Assembly (NCBI GenBank): GCA_030248135.1
Contig: JASANC010002726.1
Location: 1-64,000 of the forward strand
DNA: 64,000 bases
Origin: Theristus sp. LFF4_11
Lineage: Eukaryota > Nematoda > Chromadorea > Monhysterida > Xyalidae
Direction: 5' to 3'
In this document: positions 35,643-46,077 of the stretch, in pieces
How the letters are laid out: each line of letters starts with the position of its first letter
Position numbering within the stretch: the first letter of the stretch is position 1
Program-made: the position numbers and the translations under genes
The notes under the pieces: generated by a model
Told to the model about the DNA's origin: nothing
Seen by the model: only the letters and a program-made list of their open reading frames with translations
Database searches by the model: none

Positions 35643-37120
35643 TGTTGTTTTGTTGATTTTTTGGCTGTGCTGATGATTTTTTTCTAAATGCTTTTGTGCT
35701 TGCTTTGCGCGTTTAAAGCCAAAATGACATTTTTAGAGAGCGTATTTTTATGAATATAAAAAGATATCTTTTTTTTAATCGGCATTTTTTGTTTTTGTTT
35801 TGATCAAATGACAATTGACAAATGATCAAATCCTGGTCCTCTCTCTCCTTCCTCCTGTTTCCGTTAAACAAAATTTAATAAAGAATTTTTAATTAAATAA
35901 AAAAAACAAAAATTCCATTAAAAAATTGGAAAAATGTTTTATGAATATGCTCTGAAAACCTCATTTATGGAACAATTTTTGGAAAGTTCAACAAATTTTT
36001 TTTTGACATTACGTTGTAAAACCGTCAGCAGTCGATTTTGGACCGTTTTACCTATTGATTTTAGGTTTGAACAACTTTTTGAAGTTTTTGAGCGTCGCAA
36101 AGCTTGGCTTGGCTTAACATTTCCGAGCCAGCCAAGCCAAGCCAGCCAACATTTGCCTCACATTGTGAATTCTGAGCGTCCGAGCTGCACGGTCTACAAG
36201 CGCTACTTTGTTTGGTTGTTGTTTCATGTCTTCGTGTCGTGTGTCGTGGCGTCGTCACCACCGTAACTGATCGCATTTCAAACCGGTAAGCTGATTATCA
36301 GCTCCGCTGGGTAATTACAATAATTGGTGGCATTTTAAAGGTCGAATCACAAAAAAACATGATATCGGTTTGGAAAAAGGTTAAATGAGGCCACCAAAAC
36401 AAAATCAGGAAAGTTCCGCCATACGGGAGCCATTCGGGAGGCTTTTGCACAATCTTCTGACTCCCTGATTGATTTGGCACAACTTTGGTTTTTCAAACAA
36501 CTGCAACAATTTTAAGAATATTTTCTCAACACATTCTCAAATCCAAACTACGGTATGGCCGATTAAACATGGCAGCTTTTTTCAGGGTGCAAGGAGCGCG
36601 GGAATTTTGAACAAAAGAAAACAGACGTTCAGAAACAAATTGTGTACCAAATTTGACGCGTTTTTTTTAAACTAATGGAATATCCGCTCTATTCTGTTCA
36701 TTCTTTCACCCTTGCACACAAGATTGAGAATTATGTTTGGCATTTTTGAAAAAGACAACTCCTAGTCTGCGACTGATCCCGCCTTGGATGGACTGCTTCA
36801 TTTATTCGGCCATACTGTAAATGAAATGCACATGCGCTGTGTATGCAGTTCTCTGAATCGAATGCATGCAAAATGAATTTAAATGAATCCAAAAATAAAA
36901 ATCGCAAAAAATAAGAACCCATAAAATCCAAGAATCTAAGTAATTTTCTGAAAACTCAGGTGTCCCGATGTGGAGAGACAGTCATAAGTCCCATAAGTCA
37001 TCGGAAAACAGCTGATTGGCTGCCTTGAATTGGTGCCACTAATTGGTTTAGTTTTTAGTCATTTTGATGCGGCCAATCAACTGCAAACTGTCGTTTTCAT
37101 TTTTTATAAAAAAACAAGCA
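35643..37120. other. intergenic; holds start of tandem duplication
   Basis: No gene between the CLPTM1 start codon and the first C-type lectin stop. The left edge of the 4 kb tandem duplication falls near 36019, and a TA-flanked MITE lies at 36551-36817. The first 100 bases upstream of CLPTM1 presumably hold its promoter. Confidence 0.5.
36551..36817 (+). mobile_element. TA-flanked MITE (family D), copy 1
   Basis: Ends CGGTATGGCCGATTAAACAT and ATTTATTCGGCCATACTG form imperfect inverted repeats and the element is flanked by TA on both sides, the target preference of Tc1/mariner transposases. Other copies are at 45505, 49118, 53722 and a deleted one at 34416. It contains no transposase. It is missing from unit 2 of the tandem duplication. 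Confidence 0.82.
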
Positions 37121-39186
37121 TCACATTTTGCAACAATTCAATTGCTCGCAGATGAAATGATCGCTATACAGACAGGAGCCATCATCGATGCGCAGCTTGT
37201 CGTTCGAGAAACCACGCCAGGCCAGGTGCGCTCGGCCGCAGTTTTCCGAGCCAACATCTCCACCCCAATTGTCCGGGCCGCCGGCGTGCCACCAAACACC
37301 TGCGTTTTTTTGTTAAAACTTTTATAACTTCATGCACTGAGAAACCGCTACTTTACCAAACGCGCCACTAAACTGTTGCCAACGCTACTACCACACGAAC
37401 TTACTAGTCGCAAAAGGTTGTCTTAGTGGCCGTACATGTCACGGTGTTTTGTTGACTCTCATCAGTGCTCAAATCTAAACCCGGTTCGATCACCTGCTTA
37501 CACTTTTTGCACGTTTATTCTTCCTTTAAAGATAAGGAACCGAATTTCCAATGGACGAATGGACCAATATACATATGATTAAGAGCTTCTCAATGCCAAA
37601 ATATGACGACACACCTGAGCTGACCGGTAAAGGCGACTTGTCAGCATCAGTCAGATGCCAGCCGTCGCCAGGCTCGCCAGCCCCATCCTCCTGTCGCACG
37701 CCCACCCACCACGAATTACCCCAATACCTCCGTCCGACTCCACGATCGAAATACTAAAATTCAATGAGATAAGGTGGAGAAAAATAATTATTCAAAGATC
37801 GTCATTCCTCATTCTGCTTACACTCGACAAATGTTCCCATTATTTCGAATGTGCGATGTTGATTTTTTAAAAACAGTTTTATCAAACAACGCACAACACA
37901 AGGAATGCGATACATGTGAACACAACAAAATGCTTGCTTTGATGTTTTACTTTTACGGACCGGGTCCGAGGTTTTTGTTTTTTGTGCGCTGGACTCATGA
38001 CTGTTTATCGTTTGCATTCACATTCTAGCCAAACGAAACACGTTTTCTTGAAACAAAACATGGTCTGTCTCTTTTTTAAATTTCGGTTTCCTTCGCGCTG
38101 TCGCCCCTCCCCCAAATTCAGCTTGTTTGTTGTGAAACCGCGGTAGTGCAGGCCAAGGGGCATCGCAGTGTGTGCTGCGTCTTCCAAGGCGAAGCAGAAA
38201 AGTCAAAAGGATTCAAAGATACGCGGTATTCGTGAAGCAGCATATAATGACGCATAGCTATGTTTTAACATGCTTACGCGTCGCGAAATACTGCTTCATG
38301 AATGCCCCTGTAAAAATCTTTAAAAAATGTTTAAATTTTCATCAACAGATGTTTTAACCGTTAGTTCATATTTTGTCTCCAGCCATTGTTTCAGTTGGTC
38401 CAACATTGATGGCTTGGTCACATAAGTGGTAAGTTGCATGCCAACTGCCTCGCACGCTTGTTTCGCGGCCGACCACGTTTTTGCCTCTTTAACCAACTTC
38501 AGACAATTATATTCGATCACGTTACAGTCTAGAAAAAATGTTTTTTTCTCTAAAACACGCAGATAAGCGAAAAAGAACGAAAAGAAGGGCTTCAGTAGTT
38601 CATGGAGTTGAAGATCGACCAAATAAATACACTGGGCAGACGTCCACTAATTTTAAATGAACGATTTAGCAGTTATTTGTGTTTCTGCGATGGCCACAGA
38701 AGTTCCGCTGCATTTATTTTATTTTGAAGTTGCGTTTATTTTGAACGGGGCGGTTCGTCCCGTGTTCCATTGCCTTCACCACGAGAGGGGGCCAATAAGG
38801 CTGACTTATTCGAAAGTGCCGATCCGTCGATTGCTTATTTTAGTTCATCGTCACCCCATACAATTTTTTTGTGTGAAAGTGATCCGCGAAACTAGAAGTT
38901 TAGTTTGCTGTGCATGCACAAGCACATGTTTCAGAGCACACATGACGTTGTGTCGATTTGACAGGTTCAAATATTCATATATCCTGTGTTGATTTTGGTC
39001 GCTTTCGATACACCTTATGCCCGGAAGGCCAACGAAACGAAAAGTTTTTCATTTGTTGAGCAATTCCTCATCAATTTTTTTAAATGACTCACACAGATTG
39101 CCGGATCTGAGGAATTGATTCGACTTGCGCGCCAGCCGTGCAGTGGCGATGCCAACAAACAGCAGACACAGCAGCAGACGCATCAT
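37121..39186 (-). CDS. secreted C-type lectin, tandem copy 1
   Basis: Four exons with matching phases: 39186-39093, 38528-38359, 37753-37615, 37299-37121 (193 residues). Exon 1 encodes a signal peptide (MMRLLLCLLFVGIATARLA). The rest is one long-form C-type lectin domain: CNVIEYNCLKLV, WSAAKQACEAVGMQL, WWVGVRQEDG, DGWHLTDAD, GPDNWGG, ENCGRAH, DDGSCLYSDHFICEQL. The cysteine pattern and the WxxA..C..G.xL and hFICE signatures are typical. The usual calcium-site EPN or QPD is GPDN, and the WND position reads RIDD, so sugar specificity cannot be predicted and calcium binding may be altered. The protein is probably extracellular, in immunity or mucus; that is inference. The other copy is 4 kb to the right. 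Confidence 0.9.
38221..38310. mobile_element. hairpin MITE family C in unit 1
   Basis: GCGGTATTCGTGAAGCAG is inverted against CTGCTTCATGAATGCCCC, with GACGCATAGC and GCTTACGCGTC inside. It lies in the third... intron region downstream of lectin exon 38528-38359. The same hairpin occupies the equivalent place in unit 2 (42470-42551), so it predates the duplication. Confidence 0.75.
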
Positions 39187-40125
39187 GGTGGCTTGTGTTA
39201 GGGGCCGCTGAGTTTTTTTCTATTTTGCAGGAATCGAGAAGAACTTTCTTCAGTCCTTGCGAAATGAGAAAACATCACAAAACGGACAGTTGTATGAAAA
39301 ACGAAGCAGGTTTTCTATTTATTTCAAATTTTATAGGTGAACGCCCTTTTATTCCAAATTGTTGTCTATTTTCTAGGCGTTGTTTTTGGTTCCTCAGATG
39401 CTTTTTCTGCACGATGGCAAACGCACGAAAACCGGTTTAGTGTCAATCAAAACGTGAATCCAATGGGTCATTTACAGTTTTCTTTTTTATAATACTGTAT
39501 TTTGCAACAAGACACACGTTGTCATGAGACGCAGCAGTGTTTCCAAAATTTTCTAGTTCAGAAAAACTAAGATTGCGTGGCGGTGATGTTATCATGATGG
39601 ATTGCTTGAACACGGTTTTTTTCTTTAAAAACTGCTTGGGAACCTTCTTTTGAAACTGTTTAATAAACTTGCAAACCGTCAGCAGTCGATTTTGGACCGT
39701 TTTACCGATTGATTTTGAACAACTTTTGGAATAAAGTTTTTGAGCGTCGCAAAGCTTGGCTTGGCTTAACATTTCCGATGCAGCTAAGGTGAGGTGACAT
39801 TTTGCCTCACTGTGAATTCTGAGCGTCCGAGCGGCACGGTCTGCAAGCGCTACTTTTTTTGGTTGTTGTTTCATGTCCTCGTGTCGTGTCGTGGCGTCGT
39901 CATCACCGTAACTGATCGCATTTCAAACCGGTAAGCTGATTTTCAGTTCCGCTGGCGGTAATTACAATAATTGGTGGCATTATAAAGGTCGAATCACAAA
40001 AAAGCATGACATCGGTTTGGAAAAGGGTTAAATGAGGCCACCGAAACAAAATCAGGAAAGTTCCGCCATACGGGAGTCATTCGGGAGGCGTTTGCACATC
40101 AAATGTGGTTCTTCGGACTCTCTGA

Positions 40126-40678
40126 AGGCGCGTTTAGCAATTAGTTTTTCTTACGTACGCACGGAACGCACGTCGTTCTAAATGCGGGGCGCAAAACAGT
40201 CGTTTCGTTTAAGTCACACGACAAAACTGAAAACTGCGCACCGCATTTAGAACGACTGAAGTGGACGTACATACGGAGAACTAATTCGCGTGGAAAAAGA
40301 ATGTCGACGTGAATTAGAATTTCGTGCGCACATCCGTCGAACGACTTTTTGCTGCCAGCACCAAAACGTCGTCGGACAGTCGTGCGCACGAAATTCTAAT
40401 TCGCGTGCGCATTTGTCTTTTTGCGCACGGACAAACAGTCGTTCTAAATCCCGTGCGCAAAACAGTCGTGTCGGACAGACTTAAGTCACACGCACGAAAT
40501 TCTAATTCGTGTGGGCACAAGTTTTCTTGCGTGCGCACGGACAACGTTCTAAATCATGCGCGCAAAACAGTCGTTACGTGCGAACGACAGTCATGCGTAC
40601 GAAATTCTAATTCGCGTAGCCATTTTTTAAGTTCTGTCTCCGTGCGTACGCAAGAAAAACTAATTGCTAAACGCGCCT
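40126..40678. mobile_element. MITE family A, long copy with empty site in unit 1
   Basis: Perfect-looking inverted ends AGGCGCGTTTAGCAATTAG and CTAATTGCTAAACGCGCCT, 553 bases, flanked by TGA on both sides (40123-40125, 40679-40681). Unit 1 of the duplication carries the uninterrupted site with a single TGA (about 36462), so boundaries and the 3-base target duplication are directly shown. The interior is itself repetitive: about four degenerate inverted or direct copies of a block around CGAAATTCTAATTCG. No transposase is present. Confidence 0.92.
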
Positions 40679-41147
40679 TGATTGATTTGGCACAACTTTG
40701 GTTTTCCAAAAAACAACAACAAAAAATGACGATATTTTAACAACCCTTACACAACTCCTAATAATACCCATGTGTTCTTTAGTTTCGTTAGTTTAGCATG
40801 AAAAATTACAGAACAACAATTTCTAGAATTTTTTTATTCTTAAACCTCAACTAAATGTAATTACATGCGCTAAGCTTGTATATGCAGTTCTCTGAATCGA
40901 ATGCATGCAGAATGAATTTGAATGAATCCAAAAAAATCACAAAAAATAAGAACCCATAAAATTAAAAAGTCAAAGCAAAAAATACTTTTCTGAAAACTCA
41001 GGTCTCCCGATGTAGAGAGACAGTCAAAGTCTGGTAAGTCATCGGAGAACAGGTGATTGGCTGCCTTTGAATTGGAACCACTGATTGGTTTACAGCTTGA
41101 TGCGGCCTATCAACTGCAGACTGTCATGTTTTTTTTTTAAACAAGCA

Positions 41148-43462
41148 TTACATTTCGCAACAATTCAATTTCTCGCAGATGAAATGATCTCTATACAGAC
41201 AGGAGCCATCATCGACGCGCAGCTTGTCGTGCCAGAAACCACGCCAGGCCAGGTGCGCTCGGCCGCAGTTTTCCGAGCCAACAACTCCACCGGGCCAATT
41301 GTCCGGGCCGCCGGCGTGCCACCAAACACCTGCGTTTTTTTTGTTTTTGGTTTTTTTTGTTGACACTTCTATAACTTCATGCACTGAGAAACCGTTACTT
41401 TATTAAATGCGTCACTCAAAATGTTGCCAACGTTGCTACTACACGAACTTACTAGTCACAAGGTTTTCTTTGTGGCAGTGCATGTCACGGTGTTTTGTTG
41501 ACTCTTATCAGTGCTCAAATCTAAACCCGGCTCGATCACCTGCTTACAGTTTTTGGGCATTTATTCTTCCTTGAAAGATGAGGAACCGAATTTCCAATGG
41601 ACGAATGGACCAATATACATATGATTAAGAGCTTCTCAATGCCAAAATATGACGACACACCTGAGCTGACCGGTAAAGGCGACTTGTCAGCATCAGTCAG
41701 ATGCCAGCCGTCGCCAGGCTCGCCAGCCCCATCCTCCTGTCGCACGCCCACCCACCACGAATTACCCCAATACCTCCGTCCGAATGCACGATTGAAATAC
41801 TAAAATACAAACCAAGATATAAAGTGGATCATCATTCCTCATTTTGCTTACACTCGAAAATGTTCCAATTATTTCGAATGTGGGATGTGGATTTGTCAAA
41901 AACAGTTTTATCAAACAACGCACAACACAAGGAAGGGGATACATGTGAACACAACAAAATGGTTGTTTGATGTTAGTTTTATTTTTACAAAAACAGGTTT
42001 GAGTGAAAAAACGTAAAAACGTTTACGGAAGCTCCGATCCGGTATCTGTGGCACTGACATTTGAAATAAGAGTGTCACAAAATTGCCTTTCAAGAACCGT
42101 TGAAGTTTCAACGGAACAGTTGCGTTTCAAGTCTGTTTTGTTACAACGACTGGAAATTGAGCAAATAATTCACCGTTTACGATGATAGCTGTAGCAGACG
42201 ACCGGGTCCGAGGTTTTTATTTTTTTTGTGCGCTGGACTCATGACTGTTTATCTTTTGCATTCACACTCTAGCCAAACGAAACACGTTTTCTTGAAACAA
42301 AACATGATCTGTCTCTTTTTTAAATTTCGGTTTCCTTCGCGCTGTCGCCCCTCCCACAAATTCAGATTGTTTGTTGTGAAACTGCGGTAGTGCTGGCCAA
42401 GGGGCACCGCAGTGTGCACTGCGTCTTCCAAGGCGAAGCAGAAAAGTCAAAAGGATTCAAAGATACGCGGTATTCGTGAAGCAGCATTTAATGACGCATA
42501 GCTATGTTTTAACATGCTTACGCGTCGCGAAAAGCTGATTCATGAATGCCCCTATTAAATAAATCTTCAAAAGTTAAAATTTTCATCCACAGAATATTTT
42601 ACCGTTGGTTCATATTTTGTCTCCAGCCATTGTTTCAGCTGGTCCAACATTGATGGCTTGGTAACATAAGTGGTAAGTTGCATGCCAACTGCCTCGCACG
42701 CTCGTTTCGCGGCCGACCACGTTTTTGCCTCTTTAACCAACTTCAGACAATCATTTTCGATCACGTCACAGTCTAGAAAAAAAATGTTTTTTCTCTAAAA
42801 CACGCAGAAAAGCGAAAAAAAAAACAAAAGAAGGGTTTCAGCAGTTTATGGAGTTAAAGATCGACAAAATAAATACACTGGGCAGACGTCAACTAATTTT
42901 AAATGAATTTTAACAACTCAAAAGTTTGTCGATTTCGCAGTTATTTGTGTTTCTGCCGTGGCCACAGAAGTTCCGCTGCATTTATTTTATTTTTAAAGTT
43001 GCGTTTATTTTGAACGGGGTGGTTCGTCCCGTGTTCCATTGCCTTCACCACGAGAGGGGGCCAATAAGGCTGACTTATTCGAAAGTGCCGATCCGTCGAT
43101 TGCTTAGTTTAGTTCATCGTCACCGTCATATAATTTTTTGTGTGAAAGTGATCCGCGAAACTAAAAGTTTAGTTCGCTGTGCATGCACAAGCACAAGTTT
43201 CTGAGTACACATGACGTTGTGTCGGTCTGACAGGTTCAAATATTCATATACACTGTATCCTGTGTTGATTTTAGTCGCTTTCCATCAACCTTATGCCAGG
43301 AAGGCCAGCAAAACAAAAAGTTTTTCAGTTGTTAAGCAATTCCTCATCAATTTTTTTAAATGACTCACACAGATTGCCGGATTCGTCGAATTGATTCGGC
43401 TTGCGCGCCAGCCGTGCAGTGGCGATGCCAAGAAACAGCAGACACAGCAGCAGACGCATCAT
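41148..43462 (-). CDS. secreted C-type lectin, tandem copy 2
   Basis: Exons 43462-43369, 42772-42603, 41799-41661, 41329-41148 (194 residues) mirror copy 1 exactly in phase. Signal peptide MMRLLLCLLFLGIATARLA. The domain is intact: CDVIENDCLKLV, WSAAKRACEAVGMQL, WWVGVRQEDG, GPDNWPGG, ENCGRAH, DDGSCLYRDHFICEKL. Differences from copy 1 include one extra residue in the GPDNWPGGVV loop, NQFDE for NQFLR after the signal peptide, and FWHDKLRV for FSNDKLRI near the binding site. The open frame is kept in both copies, so both are probably used. Confidence 0.9.
42470..42551. mobile_element. hairpin MITE family C in unit 2
   Basis: Counterpart of 38221-38310 with a few substitutions (AGCTGATTCATGAATGCCC end). 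It lies in the equivalent intron of lectin copy 2. Confidence 0.7.
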
Positions 43463-44337
43463 GGTGGCTTGTGTTAGGGGCCGCTGAGTTTTTTCTATTT
43501 TGCAGGAATCGAGAACAATTTTCTTCAGGCCGAGCGAAATGAGAAAATATCACAAAACGGACAGTTGTATGAAAAACGAAGCAGATGAACATCCTTTTAT
43601 TCCGAATCGTTGTTTATTTTCTAAGCGTTTTTTGGTGTGCTAAAGTTGCTTTTTTTGGACGATAGCAAACGCACGAAAACCGGTTTAGTGTCAATCGAAA
43701 CGTGAATCCAATGGGTCATTTCACAGTTTTGTTTTTATAATACTGTATTTTGCAACAAGACACACGTTTTCATGAGACACAGCAGTGTTTTCAAAATTTT
43801 CCAAGTTCAAAAGAACTGAGGTGCGTGGTGGTGACGTTATCATGATGGATTGCTGGAACACGGTTTTTTAACTGTTTGAGAACCTTCTTTTGAAACTTGT
43901 TTAATAAACTTGCATTGCAAACACGTCGACGTCACCATCACTGACTTGAAATAAAAAAAACATCAGACGGCAAAAATGTTTAAAAAACTCAAATACGTCA
44001 CAACACGCGCTGAGTTAAAAAAAGCAGAATTTCATTTCAAACATCGAGATTCTGCGATTACGTAATTTTTGCCCAACCATTTTTTTCAAAAACAATTTAG
44101 TTGCAACAATTTTATGATGTCGAAAACGTGTGAAATTATTACAGCATTAAAAAAACTTCGCATCACTTGTTCTGTTTTCTTTTTTCTTTGGAACTTTAAT
44201 TTTCAGCGGCGTTTTTGTGTTTTATTTTTGACTGCTATTTCGTTTCATTATCCTCGTGTTTACGTGCACATACATGTACGAGCCTGATCAATACTGACGA
44301 AAGTGTTACATTTTAAAGTTTTCAGACTAATATCTTT

Positions 44338-44540
44338 TATTTTGGTCCCGCGTCTCAATGCGCAGTGTAGATGTAGATGGGTAAGCAGTCTCGTATCTCG
44401 TGCACGGCGCGGGAATTCAAAATTAGCGAAGGGGTCCCTAAATAAGGCCGGGTCACTTAGGCTATTCTGAATTACCACGTAAAGATTGAAACTAGTTTTC
44501 TTTCACGTCCAACACAATCGCATTGAGTCGCGTTTCACAA
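44338..44540 (+). repeat. dispersed repeat F, copy 2
   Basis: Begins TTGGTCCCGCGTCTCAATGC and carries AAAGATTGAAACTAGTTT as in the 30525 copy. It has small internal insertions relative to the other two. Confidence 0.68.
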
Positions 44541-45504
44541 AGAAAAGATAAATAGTAACCCATTTTACTAATTCAGTTTTCAAAGTATACACACAGCAGC
44601 AGTAATACCGTGCGTTGTTCTTTGACAAGACTTTGTCACACGCTCTGAACGTCATCATTGAGCATAAAAACCGATCACTGTAAAAAAACTGGCGTTTTTG
44701 CGAGCCCGGTGAAACGGTGAAGAATGTTTCGTTTCCGTGAGCTCCCAATCCCAATTAAAACTAGCAAAATTTCGTGGGTGTACTCATATTGCTGTGTTGT
44801 CGCCGGTGTCTTGTTTACCCCGGTGACCTGCGCTAAAAACGATTGGTTGAGCATCAATCCATGTACCATTGATTAAAACGCGTTGCTAACCAACCTAAAA
44901 CCGTCAATCAAAAAGCACAATACGAAAAATACTAGCTCGATTATATATATCAAACACAATATAGCAACTTCAGCAATACTCGATAAATCCGGTTTATAGC
45001 ATTGAAAAGTACGATCGATACAAGCATCTCTATCTGTGTTTCACATTTACGAAAAACTTACACAGCGTCATTTTTGCCTACCACATTTAGGCTCCGAGAC
45101 TTGTAAACTTTTTTGCCTTGAAACAGAAGAAGCACACGAAAAACAGAACACACGTGGAGGTTCAATGCGAGCAAAATTTTTTTTTAAATTTTTCCGAAGA
45201 TTTTTTTTTTATTTAGCCCTTTTTCTGAATCCACTTGATAACTGGACGATACACGCAACAAAAATAAGACGGCCAATATCGGCCACTAAACGGCCTCCCG
45301 TACATGTGCGGTTGACGTGCTGATGCTCACACTACGGAACTGTGGATTGATGAACATTACCTACTGATGATTCAATCTGTTGTGGGTGTGGCTGCCAAAT
45401 CCTTTTTTTCATGTTTTTAGAAATCTCGAAAATTGTTGACAGTCCGAACGAGAATTTGCTATTTTTCTGGCAAACAAACGCATTTTGGGTGCACCATGCA
45501 TTTA

Positions 45505-45759
45505 CGGAATGGCCGATTAAACATGGCAGCTTTTTTTCAGGATGCAAGGAGCGCGCGAAATTGGAATGAACGAAAATAAACGTTCAGAAACCCGATGTGC
45601 GCCAAATTTGAAGTGTTTTTTTTAAGCGAATTGATTCTTTCGTGCTATATTCTGTTCATTCTTTCGCACTTGCACACATTATTGGGAATGATCTTGGCAT
45701 TTCTGAAAAAGACAACTGATCCCGACTTGAGGGACTGCCTTATTTATTCGGCCATACTG
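45505..45759 (+). mobile_element. TA-flanked MITE (family D), copy 2
   Basis: CGGAATGGCCGATTAAACAT at the left and TTATTCGGCCATACTG at the right, with TA on both sides. The body is shared with the other copies (GGAGCGCGCGAAAT, CTGTTCATTCTTTC). Confidence 0.82.
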
Positions 45760-46077
45760 TACCAGAGCGACGGTGTCAGACAGACTTTTGCTGAAAGTTT
45801 CCGTATGGTCATCAATCATCATACATTTGACAAACAAAAGTCAATGTGAGTGTGCCTGAAAACGCGTTGCTAACCGACCAGTCACAATGCACGATACGAA
45901 TGATGCCACCATGAAGCAACGTTGGGATACATGGTAAATTACAATTCGTGTGCCACGGGTACACAAGCATTTCGATGTTCGTTTATTACAGCATCCAGCT
46001 GTAACTGCCAACTTCAAATTAGAAAACGTCGACACCCAAAGCGAATTAGGTGCATAGTGGCCAACGTGCATAGTGGC

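Larger units (their letters stand above)
36019..39675. repeat. tandem duplication, unit 1
   Basis: From AAACCGTCAGCAGTCG (36019) to TTTAATAAACTTGC (39675). The same order of sequence repeats from 39676 to 43914. Each unit has one C-type lectin gene and the family C hairpin. The repeat is direct and head-to-tail, most consistent with unequal exchange. Similarity stays high in introns and flanks, so the duplication is fairly young. Confidence 0.88.
39676..43914. repeat. tandem duplication, unit 2
   Basis: Second copy of the 36019-39675 segment, beginning AAACCGTCAGCAGTCG near 39676. It is longer because of a 553-base MITE at 40126-40678 and an extra segment of about 240 bases near 41950-42190. 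It ends with the same TTTAATAAACTTGC as unit 1. Confidence 0.88.

Noticed and set aside
40290..40740. Overlapping open frames on both strands rich in Arg/His/Ser
   Set aside because: They fall inside the family A MITE and follow its internal repeats.
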